Origin: Acridotheres tristis
Lineage: Eukaryota; Chordata; Aves; Passeriformes; Sturnidae
Assembly (NCBI GenBank): GCA_037013685.1
Contig: CM072892.1
Span: forward strand, 21,085,501-21,149,500
Direction of reading: 5' to 3'
Length of the DNA stretch: 64,000 bases
Shown: piece by piece, positions 49,386 through 62,850 of the stretch
How positions within the stretch are numbered: the first letter of the stretch is position 1
How the letters are laid out: the number at the start of each line of letters is the position of its first letter
Position numbers and translations under genes: made by a program
Notes under the pieces: generated by a model
What the model saw: the letters and a program-made list of their open reading frames with translations, nothing else
Told to the model about the DNA's origin: nothing
Database searches by the model: none

Positions 49386-49548
49386 ATTAATCCTCAAAGC
49401 ATCCCAGAGTGCATGTATTAGTTCAACTTCATAGACCAAAAATGCAAAAAAATCAAAAGGGTTGGTGTAAGGCATGCCCAAAGCCATACAGAAAGTGATA
49501 GATCCAGTACAATTACTCTTGGAAGTCTTGATCTAACATCTACACCCA
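49386..49548 (-). mobile_element. MIR-like ancient SINE remnant
   Basis: The order of phrases on the plus strand follows the reverse complement of the MIR SINE: TTAATCCTCAAAGCATCCCA, then CTTCATAGACCAAAAATGCA, then a GTAAGGCATGCCCAAAGCCA segment, ATACAGAAAGTGATAGATCC, and a segment matching the CCAGGAGTCC.GA end. All are diverged, as expected for a family that predates the split of birds and mammals. It might instead be another CORE-type SINE or the tail of an L2-type LINE with a similar 3' end. Confidence 0.5.
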
Positions 49549-51760
49549 AAGACACCATAGCTGTCTGTGTGTGCAGCCTCACGACGGGGAAAAAAGCTAA
49601 TAGAAACTAAGGACACATTTACCTGGCCATCGAGAGGCAACCCTAAGTTGAAAAGCTGGCTAGATGTGAGCTAACTCTGCCAAGAAATAGTGTGGTCACC
49701 TTAACTCAGGTGTGGTGCTACACTAACAAATTCCTGAGCATCAAGTGTCAAGTTCTATTAACCATCCTGAAAAGAATCCCCACATCTGGATGACTTAGAT
49801 TAGGAAGTGTGTGGCAATAAGTTTGCCTCTACCAGAACATACAGCTACGCCCTAGAAAATCTTAGTCCTGAAACACATTTACCCTCAAATCATTTTGATT
49901 TCAGCAGATTTTTTCCAGTAATTCTGGGACACAAGGTTAACAAGTGGTTGGGATATACACTGGGACAGAAAAGTATCTTCTTTTTCTGTATCTCTTAATG
50001 ACCTGTCTTTCTCCTCTAACACCTACTTGCTCTATGGGTTTACATTTTTTTGCTCAAGGATTGTCTCTTACTGAGCAGATGGATAGTACCAGGCTTAATA
50101 CATAAGTGCTGCTGAAACACACATAATTATAATTTCCCTAGCTGAATATTATACCAAAACATCCCCCCTCCTCCAGTGACCTCTCACTGAAATGGTTTGA
50201 TTGAGTACTATAATATTACATTGGTTCAGAAACACTATACTGGCTTTTGCTACAGATATTCTCAGTGCTCTGCACATGTACTCAGCCAGCAGAGGTCCAA
50301 ACTACAAGGAAAATGTGGTGGGTCTAAGCCAAAGCACTGTATTACTTTTAGCTCATGGCTGATTAATTTAATGTATGTGAAAGGAAGAGATAAGCATGTA
50401 ATTGTTACTAGAAGTGGGGAAGCTTATCGGGGCTGAGTTAGTAGAATCTGTGACCTAATTTCATCATTGTTTTAATGTTCTAAAAACTCACAGCCCGTGC
50501 TCCTGCCAAAATGAGGCAGACTGCTCTTCAGACTGCCTTCTGCAATGGATTTTCCCTTCTTCTCCCTCTCAAACTCGACATTGCTTCTAAATGTAGGTGA
50601 CCAGCCCATCAGCTTGTAATTACTTCTATGCTGCCAAAAGATAGTCTACCCTTTATTTTTTGTTTGTTCAGGCCCTATTTTTCCTAGAATATCAGATTTC
50701 AGGTTCTACACCAATTTCATCCTGACAGTGGTAAGACTGGCAGCAGCTTCTCCAAGTGTTGCAGAATATGCATATGTACAAAGCACATGCTAGATAGATA
50801 CCCTATGCTATGTATTTATATGTTATCCATGTTATCCCAAAGATATATATGTTATCCTAGGCAAGTCTTCAGAATAATGAAGTTGTAAGACCTTGGAATA
50901 GCTGAGATAGGGTTGGATGTGACACTCAGGTGTCCTAGCAGAAATGAACCTAGACCTCTATTCCTCCAGAGAGATGTTGTCCAGGAGCCTAGCTCTAACA
51001 CTGGGGATATGCCTAACTTTAGGGGAGAATCAATGTCTTTTCCCCCCGAAAAACAAATATATTACCATCCCTTTCCCTTCTTCACTTCCCTTTGGCAGAT
51101 CATGCTCCACATCAGGCCAAAGGGAGGAGATTTTATTAATCTTGGGAGAAAAAAAATAGAAATAACAAAAAGATTAAGGAAGTGGACTAGGCAGAACAGT
51201 TTTGTCTTTGTTTCCTTTCCCTACCTCCCCCTTCCATAGGAAAAAGTCTGTTTGGAAAGTATTTGTTTGCAGGGGTTTCATTCAATAGGAGACCAAACAC
51301 CTCAAACTCTTTCTGACACCAGTGGAGTTCAGGGTGCTTAGCTCCTCTTAAGATGAAACCCTAAATATGAGAGCATCTGAGTTATTGCTTAGGAAGGAAA
51401 ATAATAACTGAAATTAGATCTCTCCCCTCTCTCCCCCATCATTTAAGACAAATTATTTACTTTCCTAGAGACCATGAAGTGTACCAAATTCTCCAGGCTG
51501 CTTATCCAACAGGAGACTTAGCACTCCCAAGCAGGACTTCTTCAAAACAAGACTGCTTCTCCTTTGCAACTTACATTACCAGAGAGTCCGTGATTACCCT
51601 GATATTTTATCTCTGACACTGTGAGAAATATTGCTGCCATAAACACTGCTGTCCTTAGGAAAAGTGGAAGTACTTGGCAAAAGCTAATAAAATGAGGAAC
51701 AATGACAGCAATCTCCAATGAATACCTAAGGAACAAATGAGCCAGCTGCCCACGCATATG
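49549..51760. other. No recognised gene
   Basis: AT-rich DNA. ATGTTATCC appears three times at about 50819-50857, a small local repetition. Open frames at 50913-51239 and 50944-51159 overlap and are not recognisable. Confidence 0.55.
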
Positions 51761-51779
51761 CACACACACACACACACAC
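51761..51779. repeat. (CA)n microsatellite
   Basis: About nine uninterrupted CA units preceded by CACGCATATG. Confidence 0.9.
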
Positions 51780-53509
51780 TGAAGCTGGACTTTTTTTACA
51801 TGATGCATGCACCAGCAGAAAATGTATCATAAGGACACTGCTATTTTAACTTTATGCCATACAAAGCACCGGCAGGGAAATGGATGAGGTACTTTCACAG
51901 ATCCTTAACTCCTGATTCACATTTCTCTTTACAAACGAAGTTTAGTATATAGCTTATCTATTAAATGGTTCTGCTTTTTCCTGGATTCTTACCAATGAGA
52001 GCAAGAAAAGGAGGCTGTGTCTAACATTTTATGAATGCAACTAAACTTTCTGTCCTCTCTTTCACACCCCTTCTACTTTTCTTCAAAGTTTTGAGCAGTA
52101 GAGTACAACAGCTGAAGAGTAAGGAAATAGGAAATTGAAACACTTAAGGCTGTTCCAACTACTGGTGCTGATCAGGAAAACAGTCTTAGGCCAGTAGTTC
52201 CATCTCTGGAAAAGGAGAAGAAAGGGGAGACCTAAGCTATCTCAGCAGAGGAAACAGAAAGATACAGGCCTCCCTAATTCAGCTGGGACATCATGAAGCA
52301 TTTTAAAGATGAGAGAAATTTTGAACCTTGGGAATTTACTTCAGCAATAACATGACCTTAAAGGACTATTATTCAAAATTCCTGAGAAAAATTGCTCACT
52401 GTTCTCTTTCACTGACCTCTACAAGTCCCCAGTATAAAAACTTTGAGAAATTCTGAAAATACAGGCTGTAATATTCAATTCTAGAAGTTACCCAGCTGAA
52501 ATCATTTGACTTTCACAAAGCTAGAAGACACTGTTTAGATCCAAGGAGAGAATATTTTGTAGGGACAGTGTCAAGGTCCATTCTTCCATTTCTTGTAAGG
52601 TTGGTGTTGCAGTGCTTAAAAGGGGTATTTTGGGGCATGCTCCATTTTAAAATATCTCTGGATCCAAGTTATTGTTCCAGCTGCTATGCCTGCAGCATTT
52701 TTGCTGTACACTCCATTTGCTGTTAATAAAGGTGTTTAATATTACAATTAGGAATTTTTTCAGTTTTTGGAAACTGAAGTACAGTCAGGCAATATATTCA
52801 TGTGACTAGTTTTAATTCTATTACAACACTTTTATTATCTCAAGAGTTGTGTCGCAGTACTCACACCCATGGTAAGCCTTGTTCCTCCTATCGGTAAATC
52901 AAGAAAGTCTCTCTTCTTTGGACAGCAATTCAGCAGCATTTTCTCACAGCTCTGAATTCTCCACCTTTTTCCTTCCTTCCTGCAAAATCCCACTGATGAT
53001 CAGTCTCTTTAAGCATATTAATATTTGGCCTTAACTTATTTACATTACTCTAAAGCTTCATGTGATCCAGTTTTGGTCTGCTCCTTGAAAGATAAATCAA
53101 GGCCTCTGTACAAGTGAACTCAGGAGTTCTGCAGCAATGTCTGTCACCATAGTACCTATCCACATATTTGCACAACTCACCTACAGATGCTCATTTTTAA
53201 TATTAAGCCTTTAGTTGCTTATTTTTGCAGATTTCAGACAGAAGAACTGAGGTGGTATCCTCAAGCTGGAACTTGCCTGTATTTAATACTCCTACACTTG
53301 CTTTCTTGAAGATCTAAAGAAATTAAGGAGAAAAGGTCAGTCACGCAGTGCCTGGGCCCCTTTGAAGTAACCATGGGGAAGAAGGCAAGGACCTCTAATG
53401 AGACCACCTATCCCTTCCTATTGATATCAGGACTGAAACCCACCACTTAATTTTGCTGTCAGAAGAAAAGAGTAATCAGTCATCAGCAGCTAAGGTAACT
53501 ATACTCATT
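51780..53509. other. No recognised feature
   Basis: AT-rich unique-looking DNA with stops in all frames. No repeat recognised. Confidence 0.6.
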
Positions 53510-54000
53510 GAATTCAACCCCCCTGCCATGGATAGGGACACCTTCCATTAGACCAGGTTGCTCTCAAACTCATCCAACCTGGCATTAAACATTTCCAGGG
53601 ATGGGGCATCCACCATTTCTCTGGGCAGCAACTGTTACGGTGCCTCGCCACCCTCATAATAAATAATTTTTTACTAATATCTAACTTAAACCTACTCTCA
53701 GTTGGAAACCATTCCCTCTTCTCCTATCACTACATTCCCTTGTAAAAAGTTCCTCTCCATCTTTCTTGTAGGCTCCCTTCAGGTATTAGAAAGCTGCAAT
53801 TAGGTGACCCCAAAGCCTTTTCCTCTCCACACTCAACCATCCCAATTCTCTCAGACTTTCTTCATAGGAAAGGTACTTCATCCCTCTAAACATCTCAGTG
53901 GCCTCCTCTGGACTCACTTCAACAGGTCCATGTCCTTTCTGTGCTGGGATCCCCAGAGCTGGATGCAGTTCTCCAGGTGGGGTCTCATCAGAGCTGTCCA
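53510..54000 (-). mobile_element. CR1 LINE, 5'-truncated and lacking its extreme 3' tip
   Basis: On the plus strand the block starts with TTCAACCCCCCTGCCATGGA and TAGGGACACCTTCCATTAGA, the complement of the end of CR1 just inside the 3' UTR. It then carries the complement of ORF2's last third and ends at CTCCAGGTGGGGTCTCATCA. On the minus strand the open frame 53786-54028 contains YLSYEESLRELGWL followed by ERKRLWGHLIAAF, which is the familiar CR1 ORF2 tail (family norm HLSYEERLRELG). The first part of that frame is a neighbouring frame of the same element. The terminal ATTCTATGA repeats are not seen at the low-coordinate side. Confidence 0.92.
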
Positions 54001-56274
54001 CACCACTTTCAACAGTAAATAACTCCATCTTTTTTTAAGAGATAATTTCTCTATTGGCTCACAACCATAAACTTAAACGTAAAGTCCATGAGTACTTATG
54101 GTCTTCCACCTGCTGACCTTCCAACCTTCCCTGAACTCCCTGCTTCCTATACCATTCATTTATCAAGAAGATTCTTCTTTGATATTGATTAGCCTTAGTC
54201 CTCTGAACTCGAGGACAGCTGTCTTGATGTACCCCACCACAGAGTGTGGCCTCTGTGATTACACAGTGAGGTCCCGGGTGGCTCCTGTCCCAAGACCTGA
54301 GATTTACACACGCCCAGTCTCCTTTTGGCTTGGCATTATCTGCTCTTCCAGTGGTCTGAGTCATTCCCTTTAAAATGCAACAGCCCTGAGGTGGGACTGA
54401 CAGACTGTGATGAAGAGGGGCAGAAGAAGGGGATAGATGCTCCCTTTATTTTGTCATTGCATTTACCCAAGCGCTGCAAGGGAAATGCTACCAGGAAACT
54501 GTTAAAGGGCAACTTTTTCTGGAGTCACCGATACATCTCTGTGTGACATTTACTCTGTGAGGGATGATTTATCCCTTCAGAAGGAAAGGCTTGAGTCACA
54601 GCTCAGCAATAACAAGTAAATCACCTTCTGGAGGAAGATAATGGCTCTGCCTACCATAGGCTTTTTAAAATTTATCAGACAAAACTCTACCCCATTCTTG
54701 ATGAATACTTAAATTTCATGTTTAGACTATGTATGGTATTAATGTCCAAAAATAGTCAAGAGTATCTCAGATTTATACCCTCCTCTGCTACTAATTCCCT
54801 ACGGGACCCTCTTCCTCCTCTTCCCCTTGGAAGACAAGACACTAATCATTCCCTAGCCCACACAGTAATTGTGGGAACACAGCCAATACTGACAAAGAAA
54901 TCTGACTCACAGATTGGAAGTGCCATTGGGAGAGTAAGGAGTACCAGCTTCTTACTTTTCTACTACTCCAACAGAAGCATAATAGAAGAGCCAGGATCAG
55001 GAGAATAGACCTATCTGTACTGAGAAACTTCCTAGCACAAAATTCTTCCTATCACTACAGAGCCTGACAGGAGGAAAAAAAATGGAAAAAAGACAGAACA
55101 TAAATGCAACAATATTAATAAATTATATTCACCATTAGAATGCTCTTTAACACATTTCCCCGTGTCTTATCAGGTTATAACAACTTATGTTCTGCCCCAA
55201 ACTGCCTGCTATTCACTATAAGATTATTCTCCAGTGATGTATTCTCATTATTTAGCCTAATCCACTTTGAAGCGATTTGAGCTCTGGTTTCTGCACAGGT
55301 TTAACTTTGATCACTTATAAGTAGAATCCTCCAGACATACACAACATCCATGTAAGTACAAGAAAAGACACAGAAAAAACACAAGGTCACAGTTTAAGTA
55401 TGTACTGGAAAAGCTCTACAGTGTGACCTAGACAGAATTACCAGAGGAAAGGAGAGAGAGATTTATACCTATTTACATTATCCTTTCAAACCAGGAGCAA
55501 TTTACCCTTACTCTAAAACACTGAAATTTCCTATGAGATTTGCTCATATAAAAGATGCAAAATGAGACTTCAGCTGCAACCCCTTAAGCCTAGAAAATGA
55601 CAAAACAGCAATAATGATGTTTTGTTTTATCATTACTAATAAACCCTGTCTCAGAGAGAATTAAGAGCCAAAGGGAAGTCCAGTAGTTCTATCTCCACAG
55701 GTGAGTTTGGGTGTCCAGAAAGTTTCTGGCATTGTTCAGTGCTGCAAAGAGCAAGAATCATACAAGACCAGCAGAGCCTGAAGTCAAATATTCTCATCTG
55801 CAGCAATGGTGCTTGAGTGCCAGCATATATACCCTGTAGTTACTACAAAAGTTTCCTTAAAGTTGTTATGGGATCCTGATGTGATCAGAGCTTAAAGCCA
55901 TATCAGTCCATGTTTGTACACGTGGTTGCAGGACCTCAAATACTTAATACTCAAAATTAAGCCAAATATATTTTTAGGATGGACAAAATGAAAAGCAAGG
56001 ACATAGGACAGACTAGGAGGAAGAAAAAGTTTAAAGTTACCTGCCTTGCCTTTACTGGTGGCCTTTTCTTCCTCCTGCCTCACACTTTCAACATGCAGTT
56101 TCATAATCTTCTGGGTTGCAATACACCACGCACAGTCCTAGCAGCGTCCCTGAGAAAAAGGTCTGTCCTTTCACAGTGTCTAAAATCTGGTTCTTTGGTT
56201 ACTCCTGCCAGTATACTTCCATGACCACACTGTGCTGCAAAACCCCACTCTACTAAAGCTATTGTCTTCTTTGA
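54001..56274. other. No recognised gene
   Basis: Mostly AT-rich, with a mildly GC-richer patch at about 54190-54320. Short frames on both strands overlap there (54059-54364 minus and 54098-54373 plus). No domain is recognisable. Confidence 0.55.
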
Positions 56275-56285
56275 CCCCCCCCCCC
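56275..56285. repeat. Run of 11 C
   Basis: An uninterrupted C homopolymer, rare in this AT-rich window. It could be a length-variable site or a sequencing trouble spot. Confidence 0.8.
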
Positions 56286-59200
56286 GCACACTCCAGAAAG
56301 TCTTCTTCCTAAGCCATATGATCCAGGTCCCGCAGTGAAACACACTTTTCTTTGGTCTGAAAAGCCTTCTGTGAGCTCATCTGTTGAAGGAGAGAATGAT
56401 TTTAAGGAGATAATGTCATTGCAAGCAGTAAGAAAAATCCTATCTGCCATACAATTATTAAAAATTCTGCTTAAGGAAGAGCAAGTGCATTTGGTATGTC
56501 ACTATGGACACTACTCTTCTAGGAACAGCTGCAGACTAACTGCACTAGCCTGTGAAAAGCCATTCTGTATCGTTAGTGGCCCAGAGACTGCCAAAAGGTC
56601 AAGAACTAGAGGAAGGCACACCTTCTTACACTCAGCCAAAATGCATATCCTGCAGCCAGTCAGATCAAGAGTTCTTTGACTACTCTGTGAGATGGGTGCA
56701 TCTACAAAAAGAGACATTATTGCAGGGGAGCAGTGCCTTCAGAACGGACAAAAAAGAACTGATAGAAGAAAATCACTTCTCTAGGCAAGTGATACCATGC
56801 TGTCACTCTCTGATTAAGCACACATAGATCCCTTAGCTGATGTGAAGCTTGCATTTGGTAAGAATGAAAAGGACAAATGGGAAGCATAACCAAATCCAAA
56901 AGTGGCCAGGAAAGAATATGCAATACATACCATTTGCTTATTTGCAAGTGGACCTAGCATATTCCCTGCTCAGTACTCGCTTTGGTACATACCTAGGCAG
57001 ATTTTATGGTCTTCTGGAAACAATACCAAAAGTTAACAGACTTCAGGTCAACAGAGAATTATGATTCTTTATTGCAGTTCCTCAGTGCTAAATCACTCTC
57101 ATTCCGTTCTTAAGAGACAAAACCTGACAGCAGCTCTTCTGGGACATGTCTCCAGTTATTTGACTGGAACAATCAGCTTCTTGAAGGACAATACAGGAAG
57201 TCCTTGCTTTTTCCTGATTAATGCTGGTAACAACCACAGAACAGGTCAGCGGGCACACAAAGGCAGCTATGACCAGTATCACTACAGCCAAAATATGCAT
57301 TCCCACTACTAATATTGGATGACGTGTTTATTTTGATGTATGATTTCACTTAGTGAGTTGATTTTCAGTCATTCCTTTCTAAACTGGAAGAGTATAAGGA
57401 CTAGTTTTTTGTGACTACTAGAGAGCTCTTTGGAAAGCAGTTCTGTGATATTTGCAACCTGAAGAGATGCTGGAACTTTTGGTGGTCTCAGAACAAGGTC
57501 ACTACTCACAGTGCTCTTTTTTCATCATTTTTCCTTTTTTATCATTGTGAATAGTTGAGAGGTTCTTTGTACTGTTCCACCGAACTTATTTCTCTTTGCC
57601 TGCCATTGCAAGCCCTTGGATGCTCCATGAACCCAATGTCCAGACTGTTTGCTCCACTGCACAGGAATGCCATCATGCTGAGAGTTGTTTGGCAACACCT
57701 GCCAGTGATGACTCTGTTTTATAACAGTCCATTAGCACAAAGTTCTTAATGAAAATGAAAGCTGGTAATGAAGCCAAAAGGCAGCAGCAGTCTCTAGTCT
57801 GGGGAGGGTAATTAAGCAAGAAGAGATGGAGAGACTGAAGAACAAAATTAACGCATAGAAAAAGAAAAAATAGACATGGTAGTGCATTAGCACTAATGTA
57901 GTTATGGCAAACCTTCCAGTTTCCTTTATGAAAGCATTTTGTTTGCATTTTGTGGACTATTTTTTAATTGATAGATACAACAACTTATTGCTCTCTCAGA
58001 GATACAAATGTCATCTAAAGCAACACACACAGGATTTCAACGTGGAGTAGGTGAAGAACCACTGGAAAATCAAGGAAATATATGTATCTATATCGTGATA
58101 CATCTAAGCTTTGGAGAAGGGAGAAAATTTCAGTTATCCTCCTCTCAGCTGCCATCTCATGTTCACTATGTGTGGAAGAAAAAGACTGGCTCTCCTGAAT
58201 GGTTTACTTTCAATAAAATTGTCAAAAGTCAGTGGCTTACATCTTTCCACTTGCTAAAATACTCTATAAGTTCTTCCTATAGTGCTCATTGTTAAGATGT
58301 TCTCTCTTGCTACTGGACCTAGAACACCTTTGACCAATTGAACAGTAACCTTTCTATGTAATTCCTCTGAGATAACCCCTGGATAATTCTTTTTTCTCCT
58401 GTGTATTTATGCTCCACATGTGTTTGGAGATAACTCTCATATCTTCCCACTTTCTCAGCACAAAGACCCAGAATACATACAAGGCCTTTGTGTGTTCCCT
58501 CTTAATCAAGTCATGCATCATCTTAATCATCAAGCCCTTCCAAAATACTTACAAATTGCTTGACATATCTCCACCTTACAGTTTTTAAGGCCCTTAAAAG
58601 TTTAGTCTAGGTGCAGCTTATCAGGTCTCTCTACAGATGAATTATCCACCTACTGCTTTATGAAGGATGTCATGGCACTTATGCAACATTTATGCTGTTT
58701 TCTATCCACACTGATGATTGCAATTCTTTCCATTCTACTCAAATCTACACATTTCATTAATAAGTATTTTCTTCCCCTCTTTGTGATCACTAAGAAATGC
58801 ACTAGAGAAATGACAGTAACTTCCAGTTTGTCTAGCCTTCTCGATTCATGAAAATGCTGTTGCATTTTGAATTCCTAATTTATTTTAAAAAACTCATGTT
58901 AAAGCCAAATTTTAATTGTGGGGTTTTTTTAAAGTAGGGCATTTTGTCAAATAACACATTGGAGTCTAAACAATCACCATCTTCTTTTCATCCACTAATT
59001 TTGTAACTGAGTCCAAAAGTAATCAAATGCCCTCTATGAGTTTTGTTTATTAAATGCCACTGATAATTGCTCATGGTTCTGTTACTCCTTATGGCTACAA
59101 AGTCCTTATTTTTAATATTGTTTCCATTATTTTATTAGACACTGATAATGCTTTCAAGAAACAGTTTGAAAGTTAATTCAGGGAATTGTTTGGGTAACGA

Positions 59201-61950
59201 TTCAAATTAAACCATTCACAGAATCTAACTGTTGAAAAGCTGCCATAGTTTTTGATTTTCCTAAGGGTGTAATATAAACGACCAGAAGAAACATGAGCAA
59301 AAACTAGAGGCTATATTATGATCATTATGCTATTGTAATACAGTTAAGGCATATACACAATGAACCACAGCTTTTAGAAAAATCCAGAAAGGTTTAACAG
59401 CCTCACAGATCAAAAGACTGCTGATCTCACTGTCTGTGGGTTTGGCTAATTTTTATGTCTTTCATTATCATCCTATACAGCACAAAGGTATCTCGTGGAC
59501 TTCAGGGTCTCACACTAGAAATCATACTAGGAAAGGTGTACTTAAATCCTTTTCTTTGAAGTAATGCCTGAAAGGTGGCAGGGAAAGAGCTAGGAAGGGG
59601 GTAATATGAATCCTCAATGCCTTGTGATAGAACAAGAGGAATTTTCACTTTCCTACTCCAAGCAGCCCAGCATGCCAACACATGACAGCAAGAGGTACTA
59701 GGATGGATTAGAGACTCTGACACTCCCTGCCCTATCCCCAAGGTGCCAACTGCCCCAAATCCTGTTGAAAATTCATGTAAACATTTCTAACCATTTCCAG
59801 CAGTGGCACCAGCAGAGAGCTCTGCTCTGCCAGATAGCAGAACAGGCTCCTGCCTGCTTTGGCTCGGACATCACACCCTGGGAAAACTGGGGATCTACAA
59901 TCAAACTTCTCTAGGAGTGGATTGAATAACTGGTTCTGTTTACAGCTGTTTATGTGGCATCCCAGTCATCACCAAGTAAACACCTGAACCTAGGCAATCA
60001 CTGGCCTGTAACTAGAGACTGGCCATGTAATAAATATTCAGCTCAATAAAAAGACAGACAATCTTGTAATAAGACACTCATGAATCAATCTTCTCGTTTC
60101 ACTGTTTCCTTCCTTTCTTCAAAGCACTCTCTTAACCAAGTGAAACCTCTATGTACAATGAAGCTAATATCCCCATTTCCTGGCAAGCTAGTGTCTCAAA
60201 TGCAGTAGGGACTATTAAATTAAAATTATATGCCTGTGAAAGACTAGGAAAATGCAACAGAAGCAAATTCTACATTGCCTAAGAATAATATAATTGCTCA
60301 GGCCAACTTCTAAATGGGGCTTTGATGTGACTTGCTGTACCTAGTGTGTTCAGCTGAAAGCTTGCTCAGCTCAGTAGCACTGTGCCAACAGGAATCTGAG
60401 TCTCTGGGCTCTGTTCCCAGCTTTAGTGGTTTACCCTATCTCTGTGGAAAATCAGGTAGCCTCTGTCCTTCACTGTCTTCTGTTAAATGGAAAATACTAA
60501 GTGCCCTGACTGACTACACAGTACCTCCTGTTCACAGCTCTACCAGTGTATCTTGTTTCTAGCTCTGCTGTCCCATAACTTGCTGAAGTCCAGAGTGATG
60601 TGCACTAACCTAATGCTGAGTCTGAGCCGGGGGATGGCATCTGTGCCCTAAACCAAGGCACCAGAGGGACCCAGCACTGCATGGCAAGTCAAAGCAAGGC
60701 AGAATTGGAGTTTGAGTGGTAGAATTGTGGGACAAAACAAAACAGCTGTACTACAGCTCCAAATCTAGTCATGCAGGCAGGGTAACATAAGGAGATACTT
60801 TAAAATGCGTTTGGCATAGATGGAAAGATACAGACAGTTATTCTGATAAAAATATACTTGGAACAAAATAGATTTTTTAATCATAGGTATCCATCAACAA
60901 AAGCAAGGTAAAGCAAACTGACACACTAAGAATAAAATTAGAATAAAATATACAACAGAAATAATGATCACCAGATAGAAAGAGAATAGAGGCTTAGGCA
61001 ATCATCATTATGGAACTACTGAATGAGAACACTGGAATTATCATGGAAAACTTTTATTTCTAACTTATGAAAATTCATATTTTACATGGTCAAAGCTCTG
61101 GGAACTCACAGTTCCTGTTCCCAAGGTGACCTATGAGCCAAAGACACTCCAATCAAAGGAAACAAATGCATTATAAGAGAGAAAGAGTAGTATTAAATGA
61201 ATTATGCGAAGGGTTAACAAAAAAATATTGGAGCTCTCAAAAAAGCATGCAGCAATGCCCATGCAATAACTCCACCCAAATTCTTTGTGTGGACTTGACA
61301 GGGCACCATCTCCCCATTTCCACTTACACCCCATCTCACTGCTGCCTGACCCTCAACTGACAGAAGCACAGAACTGCTCCAACTCAAAACCAGAATAAAA
61401 TGAGTAAAGTTAGGATATGTCTGATCCTTATCACAAAGGCCGTCTCAACAAATATTACGTGGCTCTTTCTTGGCACATGTAACATAGAAGGGTAAAGCCC
61501 ATACAGTCATAGCCACTGTTCTGACTGTGGTCCCTAAGAACAGAGTTGAAAGATTTGAGTGAATGGGGACAGCACACACAGTGGAAAAACACAGAGAGCA
61601 GTAGCAAAGGTAGGACAGAAAAGTCTTTGCCTGGGTCACTTCTCTGCAGAAGATCTCACACTAATTTGAAACATGTCAGCTGTCTGTCAGTCACGGCTGC
61701 TGCTTGGGGAGAATCCAGCAGTGATTTCCAAAAGCTGGAAACTGCTGAGGAGAGCAAGCAGCAGGTTCAGAGGTAAGATACAGCACCAAGATGGGAAGCC
61801 AGTATTAACCACCAATATTAACTGCCTGTCACTGGCTTCAGCTATCCTGTGTAGAAATAGAGAACATACTTCCTGTTGGAAAGAGAACATCATTCCTTTA
61901 TTTCCTGCAAAGTATGTTCCTTTGAATAGTAGAAGCTGCAACTAATTAGT
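56286..61950. other. No recognised gene
   Basis: AT-rich DNA. Many overlapping frames of 60-115 codons at 56259-57312 occur on both strands without a recognisable product. No transposon recognised. Confidence 0.5.
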
Positions 61951-62180
61951 CTCAGGGACAGACAATTTAGTAGGGCCTGTATTGACAGGACAGGGAGTAA
62001 CGGTTTTAAATTAAAGGAGGGTAGATTTAGTTTAGATATAAGGAAGAAAACTTTCACAATGAGGGTGATAAAACACTAGAACAGGTTGCCCAGAAGGGTG
62101 GTGTATGACCCATCCCTGGAAAAATTCAAGGTCAGGTTGAATGAGGCTCTAAGCAACCTGATCTGGTTGAAGATCTCCTG
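61951..62180 (+). mobile_element. CR1 LINE, internal ORF2 tail fragment
   Basis: In one frame from 62002 the sequence reads GFKLKEGRFSLDIRKK, then MRVIKH, a stop (TAG at 62077-62079, where the family has Trp), NRLPRRVV, PSLEKFKVRLNEALSNLI. This is the C-terminal end of CR1 ORF2. The block upstream from 61951 matches the preceding coding segment less well. Homology ends near 62180, before the 3' UTR, so the copy lacks both ends. Confidence 0.92.
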
Positions 62181-62689
62181 GTTTCCAGCACTATTTGCTT
62201 TCTCAACATCACAGCACAATTTTTCTCAGAATCTTCAGGAAGTGCTGCAGTGCTGCACTGCAAACTCATGCAGAGTTATTCAAATAAGAGTTGAATAACA
62301 GAGCTAAAGATAAACTCAACTCTTTGTCTAGGGCTACTGCCCAAAGTCCAGGCTCCCACCAGGGGTGACTTTCACCAGGCCCTGTAGAAGCACAAGCCAG
62401 TCTCCAGGACAGTTTGCAGGTAAGGTACATGACCTAGCCTTGCAAACTGTGTTGCACCTACAGAGTCTCAGCGTGCCAATCCCATGGGGCAGCTTCTCTT
62501 TTCATCCCAAGAGGGGGCTGGGCCCCTGTTTTCTACCAGCATTGTATCTGCCCATTACACAGAGGGAGAAGTAATAGAGGGACAGAAATAACTCAAAAGA
62601 TCTGAAATAATTTGTGACAACAGTGTGGGGCATATCCTTTTCTTTTGTACTTACTACCCAAAAACCAAGTACACTTAGAGAGTAATTAA
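62181..62689. other. No recognised feature
   Basis: Moderately GC DNA without recognised repeat or coding signal. The 69-codon frame at 62365-62574 is unremarkable. Confidence 0.5.
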
Positions 62690-62850
62690 TTTCATTTCAT
62701 GCAACATAAGACAAGAAACTTATCACCACTTCCATTTCACACATGGACAAGCTGAGGTTCACTGTGGGCAATCAGAACAGCCTGAAGCAAAATCAGAGCA
62801 ACCAAGAACTGAACTGAAGACTGTAGATCTTGAGCCTTAACACTACCTTT
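62690..62850 (-). mobile_element. MIR-like ancient SINE remnant
   Basis: The plus strand reads CTTATCACCACTTCCATTTC, ACACATGGACAAGCTGAGGT, then a GGGCAATCAGAACAGCCTGA segment, AATCAGAGCAACCAAGAACT and a CTTGAGCCTTAACACTACCT end. This follows the reverse complement of MIR (CCATTTTACA.ATGAGGAAACTGAGG, then the GCAAGTCACACAGC segment, CAGAGC.GGGA and CCAG.GCTCT). It is diverged, and another CORE-SINE or L2 tail remains possible. Confidence 0.42.

Noticed and set aside
53786..54028. Minus-strand open frame that could be taken for a host gene
   Set aside because: Its C-terminal half is the CR1 ORF2 tail (LSYEESLRELG), so it belongs to the transposon.
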